64,000 nt of DNA from Apostichopus japonicus (GCF_037975245.1 NC_092578.1:7589501-7653500); one strand, 5' to 3'; positions 50,406-61,912 are shown, numbered from the stretch's first letter. Notes: a model not told the origin generated them from the letters alone. Program-made: numbers and translations.

Positions 50406-52423
50406 CTTGTATGTATGGAATAAAGTAAAAAAACGGTTGAGTATAATTGAGTGTAATTCGCACTATACAGAGGTCTACATGCACCCGTACAGCTTCAGAT
50501 ACCCAGCTGTGCGTGATCTGTATGTCGATAATGCTTGGTCGATCAAGGCAAACCGCACCTGCACTGATGCCTGGCATATTGCATGTGGAGTACAGCTCTT
50601 AAGGGAGCAAAGTATCTCAGTAACTGTCTGGCATCGGTTGGTATAAAAATTTAGTTGTATTATTCACTCATGCCCAAAACATATTCCAAACATCCGTTGG
50701 TCTTGCATACCAAATATATCCACATTTTGAAGTAGTTTATTGAGCCATTTTGTCAGAGGAAAAAGGCCTCAGACGGCATAATGACAAGTACAGGAATAAT
50801 GCAAAGTACTTCACGGTAAGGTGTCTGTTTGCGTGTAGCTGCAGTAGCTATAAATAATAAGACAGAAGTCTAAGAGATTTCCCCCAGATCGCAGTGAGGT
50901 AAAAACATCAGAGAATTCAGGTATAAAATATGTATGGAATATTGACATCGAGTCTAATTCGTCGTCGATTATTATTATTCCAGTTTGATGCAAAGCTCCT
51001 CATTCGACTAGACACGACAAGCACTTCAAGGAAAAGATGATGCGTGTCTCAGTTAAATGTTCATGATTTGTTTAAGTGCCTGTTTGGGTTTTATTTCTTT
51101 TATGATCCCTTTAATCGGTAAGTAAGTGCTCCATTGTGACATTTTGATGCGTTTAACATACTGCATACTGCCTACTTGTTTACTACACGATTCATGTGAA
51201 TGCTTGGTATGCATGATTTAGAGAAGCCGATTATAATGGGTTAATATACAGGCCGGTTATCAACCAATGTCACAGACTATGAATATTTTATGTGACAGGA
51301 ATGTGTACTGCGATCGTTGAAAAAATGACACACACACGAGAGTAGCTCAGCATCTGTTTGTGTGCAACAGATTCAGTCTGATTGTCTAGGGGGGTTTAGT
51401 GTGCACATCTTTCATCAAATTTATCGGTGGATAGAAGGTAACCTTGTATTTCAAATAACTTGTGAAATTTGGTAACTAAATAGTATAGTCTGTATTCATT
51501 TTTCTGTTTGTAAGTTTTGTTTTTGATAGCAAAGCTTAAGTGGTTGTGAATTTTATTTTTGAAATCAAGAGTTTATTTCATCGCAGGTTCAAAATGTGCT
51601 TTTTTATATTTTTGCTCATTCTTTGTTTTTCTTTATATGAAATTATTATGACGATGATAAAGACCTTTCAGGTGAAAGCAGTTGTTGAAATGTTTCTTCC
51701 ATCAAACCAACAAGAGAGTTCAAATGTGAAGCCATTACCATGAATTATGCTAAGATTAACAAAAAGGTGTAATTCGTTAAGATAATTATAGTCCATGCCG
51801 TGCAAGAGAAGTGAATTACGTTCATGACACTCAACAATTCACTCACCTACATGAAATTGGCATGGAGTGTACATGACCAAAATGGCTGTTCTAAGAGTTA
51901 AGTGAACTGTGTCCAATTCGACCTGAAATTGCGATAATTGAGTATTAAAACTGAACCCAAACAGGAAACTAGTACAGAAGGAGATGGGTGGGGCTGTTGT
52001 ACTAAATTGTTTTGATGTTGCATCCTGAACAATTCCATCTGTGTTTCTGACAAATAAATTTGACTCCCTCTTCCGTTATCCTTGCCTCTCCCTCTCACCC
52101 TTCCCCCATCCTCTAGAAACTCCCACTCTCCCAATTCTCTGTTCTTGGTTGTACCCTTGGCCAATACCTTAGAGCAAGACAAAGTTTGTTATTTTTTTCT
52201 ATACGATAAGATCGTTCCTGCTGGTCCAGTAAAACATATGCCTGAACATGTTCAAGTGATATGAAATGTTTAACAAGCGCATGATTAGGTAAGCCACAGA
52301 AATTCATGAACAGCATACTGTATGTTGTTAGGTAATTGTTTGTGACCACTAGCTCTCTCAAAATATGTGACTACTTAGAAATTGTAGTACAGCATAAATC
52401 AGTCACACATTACATCGTTAGCA

Positions 52424-52576
52424 GAGCTATAAATTTTCACAAAGCTCTGCCAAGTAATTTTGCCTTTACTTGGAACTTTCTGGGGTTATTCATCGAGAAA
52501 GTGAAGGAATTCACGGTCTCATCTGTTGATTTATTGCTTATTATGAAACTGGCCGATCGATATTCTGTACCAACAG
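52424..52576 (+). CDS. Candidate exon of a nested gene, weakly BTB-like (part 1)
   Basis: The frame is open from a possible acceptor (TCGTTAGCAG) near 52433 or slightly upstream to a CAACAG/GTATTA donor at 52577. The peptide FIEKVKEFTVSSVDLLLIMK followed by LADRYSVP resembles the C-terminal helices of BTB/POZ domains, where a DLL..MKLADRYxVP pattern is usual. It ends in phase 1 and joins in frame to 53371-53520. It lies inside MRL intron 3, same strand. The N-terminal BTB half was not found, so it may be a fragment or decayed copy. The family call is an impression. Confidence 0.35.
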
Positions 52577-52850
52577 GTATTACATTTAGTGTGTGATGTG
52601 TGTGGAAGAAAGGCTGTTTAGTAATATGGTTGTAAATTGTAAACATGATGTCAAATATGTTTCTTTAGTGAATTAGGAGCAAGATTCAACGCCATACAAA
52701 GAAATGTACAACTGAAATTTTCCAGTATTGAAACTTTTTAACACATTTTAAATTGCTTGTTTATTATGAGCAACTAAGCTTAGAAGGTATGTTGACACTT
52801 TAAACATATTCCATAACGTCCACCAAGGTACTTCAGAGTACATGTTAGAT

Positions 52851-53120
52851 AAAATGTTAATTGTGATAATTGTATTTGGGACATATTGAATTGAATTCAT
52901 GTATTTTTTTCCATTCCCCCTTCATTTCAATTGACGGTGTACATTAAATATGTATTATTTTGTCTCATTCGGCTTCTATCATGCCTTTCATGTTTCCAAG
53001 TAAAGACAAAATAATACATATTTAATGTACACCATCAATTGTAATGAAGGAGGAATGGGAAAAAAAATACATGAATTCAATTCAATATATTACAAATACA
53101 ATTATCACAATTTTCATTTT
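52851..53120. repeat. Long fold-back inverted repeat (arms ~115 bp, spacer 38 bp)
   Basis: The left arm 52851-52965 is closely complementary to the right arm 53004-53120; for example ATTAAATATGTATTATTTTG on the left is matched by CAAAATAATACATATTTAAT on the right. A few mismatches and one short indel separate the arms. It lies in transcribed MRL intron 3, so the pre-mRNA could form a long hairpin. No clear target duplication is seen, so MITE status is open. Confidence 0.9.
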
Positions 53121-53370
53121 GCATTTGGTGTCAAAGTCAACACCTATTATTACAAATTGATCTATTGCTTTCAAGTACAGGCTTGACAGTAAAATGCCTC
53201 TTAATTCATCAAGTAATGGGAGCTATAAAAAGACTTTCAAGTAGCTGACCGAAAACAAGAAGCTCACGGGCATATACTTAAGCATATTTGCCGAGGTATC
53301 TTTGGCAATATTTACATAAATTTAATGTGATACCTATCGAAGCCTGCTGTGTCTGTCTCACCTGATGCAG

Positions 53371-53520
53371 AATTAGGACTTGGTATGCAGGCATGTCAGC
53401 TCTTTGCACAACAATTGCTGGAAAAGTGTCCTTTCAATCTCTCTACAGAAATAGATTTAACTTATCTTTATTCCAAAGAAGAAAAAAATGTTGATATTGA
53501 GTGTTCATATAGCTGGGTAG
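53371..53520 (+). CDS. Candidate exon of a nested gene, weakly BTB-like (part 2)
   Basis: The acceptor CACCTGATGCAG precedes it. Two bases complete a Glu codon with the G left at 52576, so the join reads LADRYSVPT-E-LGLGMQACQLF and continues AQQLLEK. This resembles the end of a BTB domain passing into a following helix (cf. ADKYxVPEL...C..FL). The frame continues about 49 codons to a TAG/GTATTT donor near 53521. There is no match to a specific family. It sits 219 bases before MRL exon 4 on the same strand, and splicing into MRL transcripts cannot be excluded. Confidence 0.35.
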
Positions 53521-53739
53521 GTATTTGTTTACAGACAGTTTTTGAGAAAGTCTGAAACTGCACACGGTGTAATCGTTTTTTTTTTAATGTATATAAAGAT
53601 AATATTAACATAAGAGCATAATATCATATTTCAATGCCAGATAGTTATAAAGTCTTTTCAACAATATATATATTTGCATTATTGAGAAAATCAAAAGTTT
53701 TTTTAAAAGTGTTTTTTTGGTCTTTTTTTTCCGTCTTAG

Positions 53740-53840
53740 ACTCGCAAGATGTTGATCTGGATGCTTTGCTGGGTGACTTGTGTGAGATGGAACAGAGCTT
53801 ACAAGAACAGATTTGGAAAGGTTCCCAACCAACTACTAAA
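53740..53840 (+). CDS. RAPH1: MRL-family adaptor, coding exon 4
   Basis: A T-rich acceptor (CCGTCTTAG) precedes it and GTGAGC follows. It starts with two bases completing an Asp codon and ends in phase 0 after 33 codons. It contains DVDLDALLGDLCEMEQSLQE, matching lamellipodin TVDLDALMADLCSIEQEL and RIAM QDLDALMADL. This is the second N-terminal talin-binding-like helix, followed by the start of a coiled coil. The 281-base intron that follows is among the shortest here. Confidence 0.92.
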
Positions 53841-54121
53841 GTGAGCTACGAAGAATATGTATCTTCTTTATCATCTTTTTCTATACGAAATGGATGTTTT
53901 CATTGCATAGAAAATGTATGTTTTCCAAAAGATATTTCATCTGTAATTTCATCTGTAATTTCATCTGTAAAAATCATCTCTGAAATTTCCCATTGCTCTA
54001 TCAAAATTTGAAGAAGATAATTTTCACACAAAAATAAAGAGTCACTGCCATTCATGTTGTTTCCTTTAAAATGGAATATAGTGCTGACCAAATCGATATT
54101 ATTCTTACTATTGCTTTTCAG

Positions 54122-54667
54122 ACTGAGGCTGTTTCAACTGTTAGTGATTCGATGTCTACATCATCACATGAGGCAGCACCTCCCCCTCCCCCACCTCCAC
54201 CCCCACCACCAGGTGATGAGCAGGGTAGTGCATTCATCGATGACCTCCCTCCGCCCCCTCCTGAAGAGGACTCTCTGATAGAAAGTGACTCTGCTCCCTT
54301 ACCTCCTCCACCCCCGTCTATGGACACGGAAAACGGAGAAAGTATGCCAGCTCCGCCTCCACCCCCGCCTCCTCCCCCTCCACCGCTTTCACTGTCTTCT
54401 AAGCCAGTACCTCAGTCATTGCCATTATCAGTGTCACCATCAAATTCCTCGACTACCATCTCGGAGAGCACCCACGATGACACAGCCTCGCTGGACTCGA
54501 CCAGGACAGCGAGTACCCACTCACTTCCATCTCCCAGACAAGCTACAGAGCCTCAATTCCAGGCCGTAACGACGCAAATGCCTTTCTTAGAAGTAACACC
54601 GAGCTCGCCAGCACCCGTACCAACCAGTCCAAGGTCTCCGAGTAGTCCAAGTTTCCAGCCACCTCCA
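54122..54667 (+). CDS. RAPH1: MRL-family adaptor, coding exon 5 (proline-rich region)
   Basis: The acceptor is TTGCTTTTCAG, the donor CCTCCA/GTGAGT; 182 codons, phase 0 at both ends. Four proline blocks are visible: about 11 prolines near residues 129-139, DDLPPPPPEED near 146-156, PLPPPPP near 166-172, and about 11 prolines near 183-194. A Ser/Thr-rich stretch follows (SLDSTRTASTHSLPSPRQ), as in lamellipodin's SMDSLD region. The DDLPPPPP and PLPPPPP blocks between helix 2 and the RA domain are a RIAM trait. In MRL proteins such tracts bind profilin and Ena/VASP EVH1 domains, linking the protein to actin assembly. No canonical FPPPP motif occurs here. A shadow frame at 54285-54569 is ignored. 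Confidence 0.9.
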
Positions 54668-55524
54668 GTGAGTGCAAAGTCTAAATAATTGAAATGTAGA
54701 AACTAATTAGTGATGTAGATCGTGGCAGCTGGGTTTTGATTTGTTATTACTGGAATTAATACGTGTCTTAAAGTTAGTGAACAACAGAAATGATCTGTGC
54801 AAATGATAAAAATTGTTTGAAAAGGGCCAAAAAGAGTTTTTGGCCAGGACAGGATTAGGGGTAAATGACCACAGAATTGAAATCTGGTTGTCACACCTGA
54901 AAGCATGATAACATTTTGTTTGATCCACAATGTAACCAAAACTTTCTTCATTCTTTTCAAATTGGAAATTAATTAAATTCTACCTGCTGTTACTGTTAGG
55001 CTACTGTAAGTTCTGCTGCTATGAAATTGTCTTAGAGATAGGTTTTGAAATGTTGATAGCTGTTCTGTGATAAAGTGAGAGCATTGCGATATGTGAACAT
55101 CTCTTGTGGCTGTAACTTGACGCAAGATATTCAGAAGTTATACGATACTTAATGTTGTTGCATGGAAGTCCCGAGACAGTATGTTTCAAACACGGCAGTC
55201 CCCTTAATATTGTAGGGTTAAATTGTCAAACTAATCTACAGGACTGTCCCAGGCAGTGTTGACAGAGTATAGTTTAGCCATCACTAGTTGGTTGACGCTA
55301 ATAGGTTTGGCTCATAACATCTTTACCTTTCTGTGACTGGAAGGACAGAAAGCAGTTATTTTACAATACTAAGCAGCCACACGTGCAGGTGGGAGATGCA
55401 GAATGGCTTACAGCTCATGTCGAGTGGCTATCCTTTTATGGTTTATAAACATTTTGTATTTTTTACGACTTGGAAGACCATTTCAGATGAGAAAACCATG
55501 GTTGTGTCCTTGATGGCTGGCCAG

Positions 55525-55910
55525 GACTAGAACCCACCGACCTCCCAGATGCTAGGTTTCATTACCTCTAATGCCACCTCCCTTATCCTGAGCTAAAACC
55601 CACATACCTCCCAGATGCTAGGTTAATGCCGCCTCCCTTATCCAGGGCTCAAACCCACCGGCCTCCCAGATGCTAGGTTTCATTACCTCTAATGCCACCT
55701 CCCTTATCCAGGGCACAAACCCACCTACCTCCCAGATGCTAGGTTTCATTACCTCTAATGCCACCTACCTTATCCAGGGCTCAAACCCACCAACCTCCCA
55801 GATGCAAGGTTTCATTACCTCTAATGCCACCTCCCTTATCCAGGGCTCAAACCCACCGGCCTCCCAGATGCAAGGTTTCATTACCTTTAATGCCACCTAC
55901 CTTATGCACT
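55525..55910. repeat. 66-bp tandem repeat, about six copies, in intron 5
   Basis: The unit CAAACCCACC-CCTCCCAGATGC(T/A)AGGTTTCATTACC... is 66 bases, so frames stay open. AGAACCCACCGACCTCCCAGATG in the first copy resembles the reverse complement of a tRNA B-box region, suggesting that a SINE head was tandemly amplified. The 117-codon open frame at 55670-56023 is a by-product. Confidence 0.85.
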
Positions 55911-56846
55911 CGACCGTAGTACTGGTTAATGAAGGAGCTATGATGACTAGACCTTGTTCATGTTTAGCTGCTCTTGTGAACGTTTCAAAAACACAATTGT
56001 GTAGACGTTCTGCAATTCTCTGAATACACAAAGTGTTAAAACAAGAAAAGCCTCTAATATCAAACCAGAGATACCCTCAATTGTCAAACCTTTTTGAATA
56101 TTCAAGTAACGGAAAACCATTAACAGGCAACGTATCTTAATGATGCCCCAGCATGGTGTCTGGGTAATTTTCCTGAGATAAAAGCATTCGGCCTGACTAA
56201 TAATAAATTATAATTAAAGCCATCATCGCTGTAATTATCCCTTAACGAGCTTTATAATGTGATAGGCTTAACGAAAAAAAAACATTTACTGGCACATCAG
56301 GGATTCTCAATTACTTTTCTATGAATGCCAGAGAGAAGAGAACATTTGGTTAGCGTATACAGCCAGAGAGAGCCAAATCTCACTAAATTTAGGTTGACCA
56401 ATGGGCAGGGTAGGCATGTAGAATGATGCTCAAAGCTAAGAACGCTTTTTATAAGGATCCATATTCCAATTAATGCAAGATTTTGAGCTGAAATGTTTTG
56501 GTTTTTTTGCGGGCCATGTTTCGAGAGAAAAGCTTGGACTGGGGTTGGCTCATTAACCATTTATTGAGAACCCCTATCTCATCAGTGATGTTGATTAGTT
56601 TGGTATGGTTTATGAAAGTGATTAATTTATTAGTTGTCAGTGCAGACCTTATTCTTGTTTCAGTATGACCTTTCTTAACATAGCTTGTAGGAAATGCATA
56701 GGATAAGCAGAGATGTGGTACTGTGTTTAACGTTTAAACGGCGGTGGCAAACTTTACCCTTCGATCAGATATGTCCCTTCTTTCTCTTGAGAAGCATAAT
56801 CTCCATCTCATGCTTTTCATTTTGGCTGTTGATGTTCTCTTTGCAG

Positions 56847-57002
56847 GCTAACCTTTCCAAGAGTGTGAGGGTCAAATTAAAAGAAATTGAGGACCAGTTA
56901 GAGAACGATCCATCCCTCTCTGAGGAAGAGAGGCAATCCAAGATAAAGTCGGAAAAAATCAAAATAGCCCTGGAGAAACTGAAAAAAGCAAATATCCAAA
57001 AG
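56847..57002 (+). CDS. RAPH1: MRL-family adaptor, coding exon 6 (coiled coil before RA domain)
   Basis: The acceptor is CTCTTTGCAG, the donor AAAAG/GTAAAG; 52 codons, phase 0 both sides. It contains LSEEERQSKIKSEKIKIALEK followed by LKKANIQK, closely matching lamellipodin ITEEEQAAKLKAEKIRVALEK and RIAM QAKADKIKLALEKLKEAKVKK. The charged helix is the coiled coil that precedes and packs near the RA domain and contributes to dimer formation in the family. The extra upstream part (SVRVKLKEIEDQLENDPS) lengthens the coiled coil relative to RIAM. Confidence 0.93.
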
Positions 57003-57418
57003 GTAAAGAGTGTGTTAATTTCCACTTTTCAGCAGGTATTTAAGTTGATATTGATAAAAAAAATTATTTTATAATACTAAAATCTCATATTAATGGAGCT
57101 GTCAGACAAGCCCAGTTTCATTTCAAAATATTGCGATAAAAGTAAAAAATTGTTAACATATTTATGTAATTGGTATTAACTGTGTTTGCAATGCCACTAT
57201 AAAAAGTGTCCGAATGACGAAGTGTTGAGGACCTAATCAAGTTCTTTAATAACTTTATACTCAGTAATCTTCTTTTGGAGGACAAAGTTTAGTGTCTTAT
57301 TTTGATCAACTGTGATCCTGTTTTGAGTTGAAATATTTATGCGCAGTTTCTTTATGTTTATCATATTTTTTTGAGTAACAGCAAAGTGACTAAATATTCC
57401 TTAAAATCTATTTCATAG

Positions 57419-57578
57419 CTAATAGTACGGGTGTTCACAGACGATGGAAGCTCAAAGACAGTGTTTCTGGACGAGACCATGTCATGTCGAGGAGTAACCT
57501 CAATGATGATAGAGAAAAACCACTTAGAGTATAAACCCATGTTAGCAATCCTTGAGCAGGTTCCCGATCTCTACATGG
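57419..57578 (+). CDS. RAPH1: MRL-family adaptor, coding exon 7 (RA domain, first half)
   Basis: The acceptor is CTATTTCATAG, the donor ATGG/GTGAGT. It enters in phase 0 and leaves in phase 1 after 53 codons. LIVRVFTDDGSSKTVFLDET matches lamellipodin LVIRVHMSDDSSKTMMVDER, the first beta strands of the ubiquitin-like Ras-association domain, which binds GTP-loaded Rap1 or Ras. The second part (residues about 380-396, EYKPMLAILEQVPDLYM) corresponds to YSLDWSLVETVSELQM. The last ~51 bases and the donor are tandemly repeated in the following intron (listed separately). The copy in this exon is the only one attached to upstream RA sequence. Confidence 0.92.
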
Positions 57579-59120
57579 GTGAGTATGTGACACTTGAAAC
57601 CCTTGTCAATATGTGACACTTGAAAACTGTTGAGAGTATAAACCCAAGTTAGCAATCCTTGAGCAGTTTCTTGATCTCTACGTGGGTGAGTATGTGACAC
57701 TTGAAACCCTTGTAATTGACACTTTAAAACTATTTAGAGTATAAAGTTGAGCTAGCAACCCTTGAGCAGCTTCCTGATCTCTACATGGGTGAGTATGTGA
57801 CACTTAAAACCCTTGTATGTGACACTTGAAAACTGTTGAGAGTGTAAACCCTGGTTATAGCAATCCTTGGGCAGTTTCTTGATCTCTACACGGGTGAGTA
57901 TGTGACACTAGAAACCCTGTGAATATGTGACACTTGGAAATTGTTCAGAGTATAAACTTGAGTCAGCAATCCTTGAGCAGGTTCCCGATATCTACATGGG
58001 TGAGTATGTGACACATGAAACCCTTGTCTGTGACACTTGAAAACTGTTGAGAGTATAAACCCAAGTTAGCAATCCTTGAGCAGTTTCTTGATCTCTACAT
58101 GGGTGAGTATGTGACACTTGAAACCCTTGTATGTGACATTTGAAACCTTGTGAATATGTGACACTTGAAACTGTTTAGAGTATAAACCTGAGTTAGCAAT
58201 CCTTGAGCAGGTTCCCGATCTCTACATGGGTGAGTATGTGACACATGAAACCCTTGTCTGTGACACTTGAAAACTGTTGAGAGTATAAACCCAAGTTAGC
58301 AATCCTTGAGCAGTTTCTTGATCTCTACATGGGTGAGTATGTGACACTTGAAACCCTTGTATGTGACATTTGAAACCTTGTGAATATGTGACACTTGAAA
58401 ACTGTTTAGAGTATAAACCTGAGCTAGCAATCCTTGAGCAGGTTCCCGATCTCTACATGGGTGAGTATGTGACACTTGAAACCCTTGTATGTGACACTTG
58501 AAAACTGTTTAGAGTAAAAACTTGAGCAAGCAATCCTTTAGCAGGTTCCTGAACTCCGGGTGAGTATGTGACACTTGAAACCCTTGTATGTGACACTTGA
58601 AAACTGTTTAGAGTATAAACCTGAGTTAGCAATCCCTGAGCAGGTTCCCGATCTCTACATGGGTGAATATGTGACACTTGAAACCCTTGTATGTGACACT
58701 TGAAAACTGTTTAGAGTAAAAACTTGAGCTAGCAATCCTTTAGCAGGTTCCTGAACTCCGGGTGAGTATGTGACACTTGAACACCGTTGTATGTGACACT
58801 TGAAACTTGAGTTCAAGCAGGATTCTTATCTTTACATGTGTTTGATTGCATGACACTTGGAAACCATTTATAGGCTAAAACTGACCATAGGAAACTATTT
58901 AGATTACACACCTGAGTTACCAATCCTCGAGCCGGTTCCTTTAAGTTGGTGAGTGTATGGCATTCAGGAATTATTGAGGATATAAACCTGACTTAGCAGT
59001 CCTTGAACAGGTGTCTTATCTTTAAATGAGTGCTTATCTGATCTTTGGGAACTATAAAGCTTACCAAACCTGAATCACCAATCCTTGAGCGGGTTGCATA
59101 TCTTTACATGAGTAAGACAT
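57579..59120 (+). repeat. Tandem array of exon-7 end plus donor, 11 extra copies and decayed remnants
   Basis: Units of 99-128 bases each contain a copy of the last ~51 bases of exon 7 (AGCAATCCTTGAGCAG...GATCTCTACATGG) followed by GTGAGTATGTGACACTTGAA. Donor-like GT positions are 57686, 57789, 57894, 58000, 58103, 58230, 58333, 58461, 58560, 58663 (GTGAAT) and 58762; the real one is 57579. After 58800 the copies decay (blocks around 58910, 59000 and 59080). Most intact copies keep the coding frame open. It fills most of the 1,757-base intron before exon 8. Confidence 0.95.
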
Positions 59121-59335
59121 TTTAACTTACCATCCTGAGTTACAGATCCATGAAAATCCCTCGTAACTCATCTAGATGAATAGATTTAAGTTGTACTAAT
59201 GCCGTAAGAAAATGGTTACGGAGAAAACCAACACATTCATCTTTTGTAATAATAAGCTGTATCGTTTTTCTTGATAATTGGATAAATTACAATCAGTCAT
59301 TTTTGAAATTTTCAATTTTTTTTTGATTCATTCAG

Positions 59336-59460
59336 AGAGGATTGTTGAAGACCATGAGAATCTGGTCAATGATGTCTTGTTAAACTGGAAGAGAGAAACC
59401 ACAAGCAGAATCCTCTTCTCTGAGAGGAAAGAAAAATATGGAATATTTAAGAACCCACAG
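59336..59460 (+). CDS. RAPH1: MRL-family adaptor, coding exon 8 (RA domain, second half)
   Basis: The acceptor is TTGATTCATTCAG, the donor CCACAG/GTACGT. The first two bases complete Glu with the G from exon 7; then 41 codons, ending in phase 0. ERIVEDHENLVNDVLLNW and SERKEKYGIFKNPQ match lamellipodin ERIFEDHENLVENLLNW and MERIEKYALFKNPQ almost residue for residue. This completes the RA domain and begins the RA-PH linker; in RIAM and lamellipodin the RA and PH domains form one structural unit. Confidence 0.95.
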
Positions 59461-60644
59461 GTACGTGATTCTAGAAATACCTGTACAAAAAAATTTAGTT
59501 ATTCGCAAATGGATGGATTCCGTCTGCAAAGTAAATATTTAGTTAATACATGAAATACACTAACACGAGATGGTACGGTAACTTTGAAACCGTATCAAAG
59601 TGAACTCAATGTGTGGAAATTTTAACATATATCTAAATTTTAAGTTTGCATATGCTGGATATAAAGTGACCCTCTAGATAAATTTGACAATCAACAGCCA
59701 AAAATTACTCCATGTGAATAAAATGTTCTCACTGTACCCCATCACATAGCTCAAGATTAACCAACGGCACAGATACCAATTCCTATCAGTGCCACTAAAC
59801 CATACTGCCATTGCCTATGCAAAATCACCTGTTACCGGCGGCAACAACTACTGTGCCACATCATGATAATCTCGATATATAAATATTGACTGATCGGATG
59901 GATGTCTGAGAATATGTTAGATCAAAGTGTGGAGTAAAAATGTGATATGTTCCCGTCATTCCTATATACTTGCGTTCTTTCTTTCACTTTGAGGGGAAAA
60001 TGACCTTTTCAATTAGCCAAAATTGCCGTTGTTTCATTTTTGAAAGCTGAAAAACTGTTGTACGGTGGTGCCCTGCCATTTCAAAGAAACCCCAAGGCAA
60101 TTTATAAACTTGCCGGCAAAAAAAAATGCTTTCTCCTTATCGATCGTTAATTTAAGCCCTGCATCAGGAGTAACTTAAAAATTACCTAGACTGATTGGCT
60201 TCGTTTTGTTAAGTGTCTTGTTGTTCTTGCAAGCTGCTGTGTCCCAAAATAAAAGATACCACAAAATATGTTGTTGATTATAGTTTAATGCCTTAACTAT
60301 CACCCAATAAATGCTTTATACATATCTAGAATGGCTGTTTTTACTCTTCAGAACGAAAGGTAAAATACTCATAACCATTGATGCAGCATTCATTGAGCAG
60401 ATGACTTAGGCTTATAGGCTATGATGGATGTAATGATCTATCAGGCACATATTAATATTACACCCATTTGGTTTTTAAAAAGAAGCACTCCATAAAATTT
60501 CCAGAGCATTACACTAGTCTCTGTTAATGAAAGAATTACGTCAGGAAATAGATAAATGGTACTAAGGTAGTCTTACTAACAGACTTGTACTCCCAATATT
60601 GCAACATTACAATTATTAGTGAATTACCCAGTGTAATATGTGCA

Positions 60645-60915
60645 AGCAAAAGGATCTAGCTGCTTATTGAGTATAGTTAGAGTAGAGTATCAATGCTAGA
60701 ATACAAGTTCATGAAGGGAATTTACAACTTGCAGGACTGCTTAATACTAATGAGGCATATCCAAATTGCCTGAGTGAGAGTAAAAAGCCGTGAGTTTGAG
60801 TAGAGTAGGGTTATGTAGCGTAGAGTAGAATAGAGGAATCAATGCTAGATTACAAGTTCATGAAGGGAATTTACAACTCGCAGGACTGCTTAATACTAAT
60901 TAGGCTTATCCAACT
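60645..60915. repeat. Direct duplication of ~90 bp, 176 bp apart, in intron 8
   Basis: The segment TCAATGCTAGA(A/T)TACAAGTTCATGAAGGGAATTTACAACT(T/C)GCAGGACTGCTTAATACTAAT occurs at about 60689 and 60839, with GAGTAGAGTA-type repeats between. Noncoding. Confidence 0.85.
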
Positions 60916-61323
60916 CTCGTTATTAATTTATGATCCTCTTCTCCCTGGTCAATGAACTCTCACAAATTCTGTGAGCGGTACACCAGGTGTGATTTCATTA
61001 ATATAACCGGAACGATTTTACAAAGCTGAGTAGGGCAGCTCAAACTAGCCCTGTGCAAATTGAATTGTCCTTTTTTTGGGGGGTGGGGGGGGGTCAAATT
61101 TCATTTGCCACCCATCAACTTGTTGGGGTGAACACAGCAAATCCATTTGAAACTTGTCAGTTGCACAAGATTGTGACAATTAGCATATTAATTTTAGACA
61201 AATTTTGTTTAAATTTCATAGATGCCAGTAACAAAAAAAAATCAGTCAGTTGTCTTAGAAATATGGTATTCTGACTCTCACACCCTTTTAGCAGTACTCT
61301 TAACCTGTAACTGGCATTAACAA

Positions 61324-61600
61324 GTAAGGGAGCATTTATAAATCAGTTTCTTTTAACCGTGTCACAAATTAAGAGAGCATTTATACCTCACTATTTCTTT
61401 TAACCGTGTTACAATTAAGGGAGCATTTATACCTCACTATTTCCTTTTTAACCGTGTTACAATTAAGGGAGCATATATACCTCACTATTTCATTTTTAAC
61501 CGTGTTACAATTAAGGGAGCATGTATACCTCACTATTTCATTTTTAACTGTGTTACAATTAAGGGAGCATTTCTACCTCAATGTTTCTTTACTCTGGTAG
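61324..61600. repeat. 51-bp tandem repeat, about 5-6 copies, in intron 8
   Basis: The unit TTAAGGGAGCAT(T/A)TATACCTC, then ACTATTTC, T-rich sequence and AACCGTGTTACAA, is 51 bases, which explains the open frame through it. Edge copies are more diverged. Confidence 0.9.
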
Positions 61601-61912
61601 CACATAATTTTATGGGTTAAATGCAGAGGAAAGTAAAAGAACATTTATAAAGACGAACAGGGTACTCTCCTCTTCATTCCGTTTCTATCGATGTGCCTCT
61701 TTTATCTTGATATTTGCGAAGGCAAAGAGTCGTTGTATCCATAATTAGATTGAATATTATGGATGGAATGTCAATTCATATTCACATACACTGATACTGT
61801 TGCATGACACAGATATGCTTCTCAAAACCTTGAGTAGCCTTTTGAAAGTATACCGCATCTTGAGGAATTCTGAAGGTCCCCTTAGATTGTCCATTGCCTT
61901 TTTCCTCGTTAG

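Larger units (their letters stand above)
46423..52423. other. Most of MRL intron 3
   Basis: It holds a poly-C tract (47611-47621), a TA-flanked MITE, a 63-bp triplicate repeat and a retroposon tail (listed separately), with AT-rich unannotated sequence between. Open frames at 47817-48263 and 50371-50646 show no domain and no convincing splice context. Confidence 0.55.

Noticed and set aside
55670-56023. 117-codon repetitive frame
   Set aside because: Produced by the 66-bp tandem repeat.
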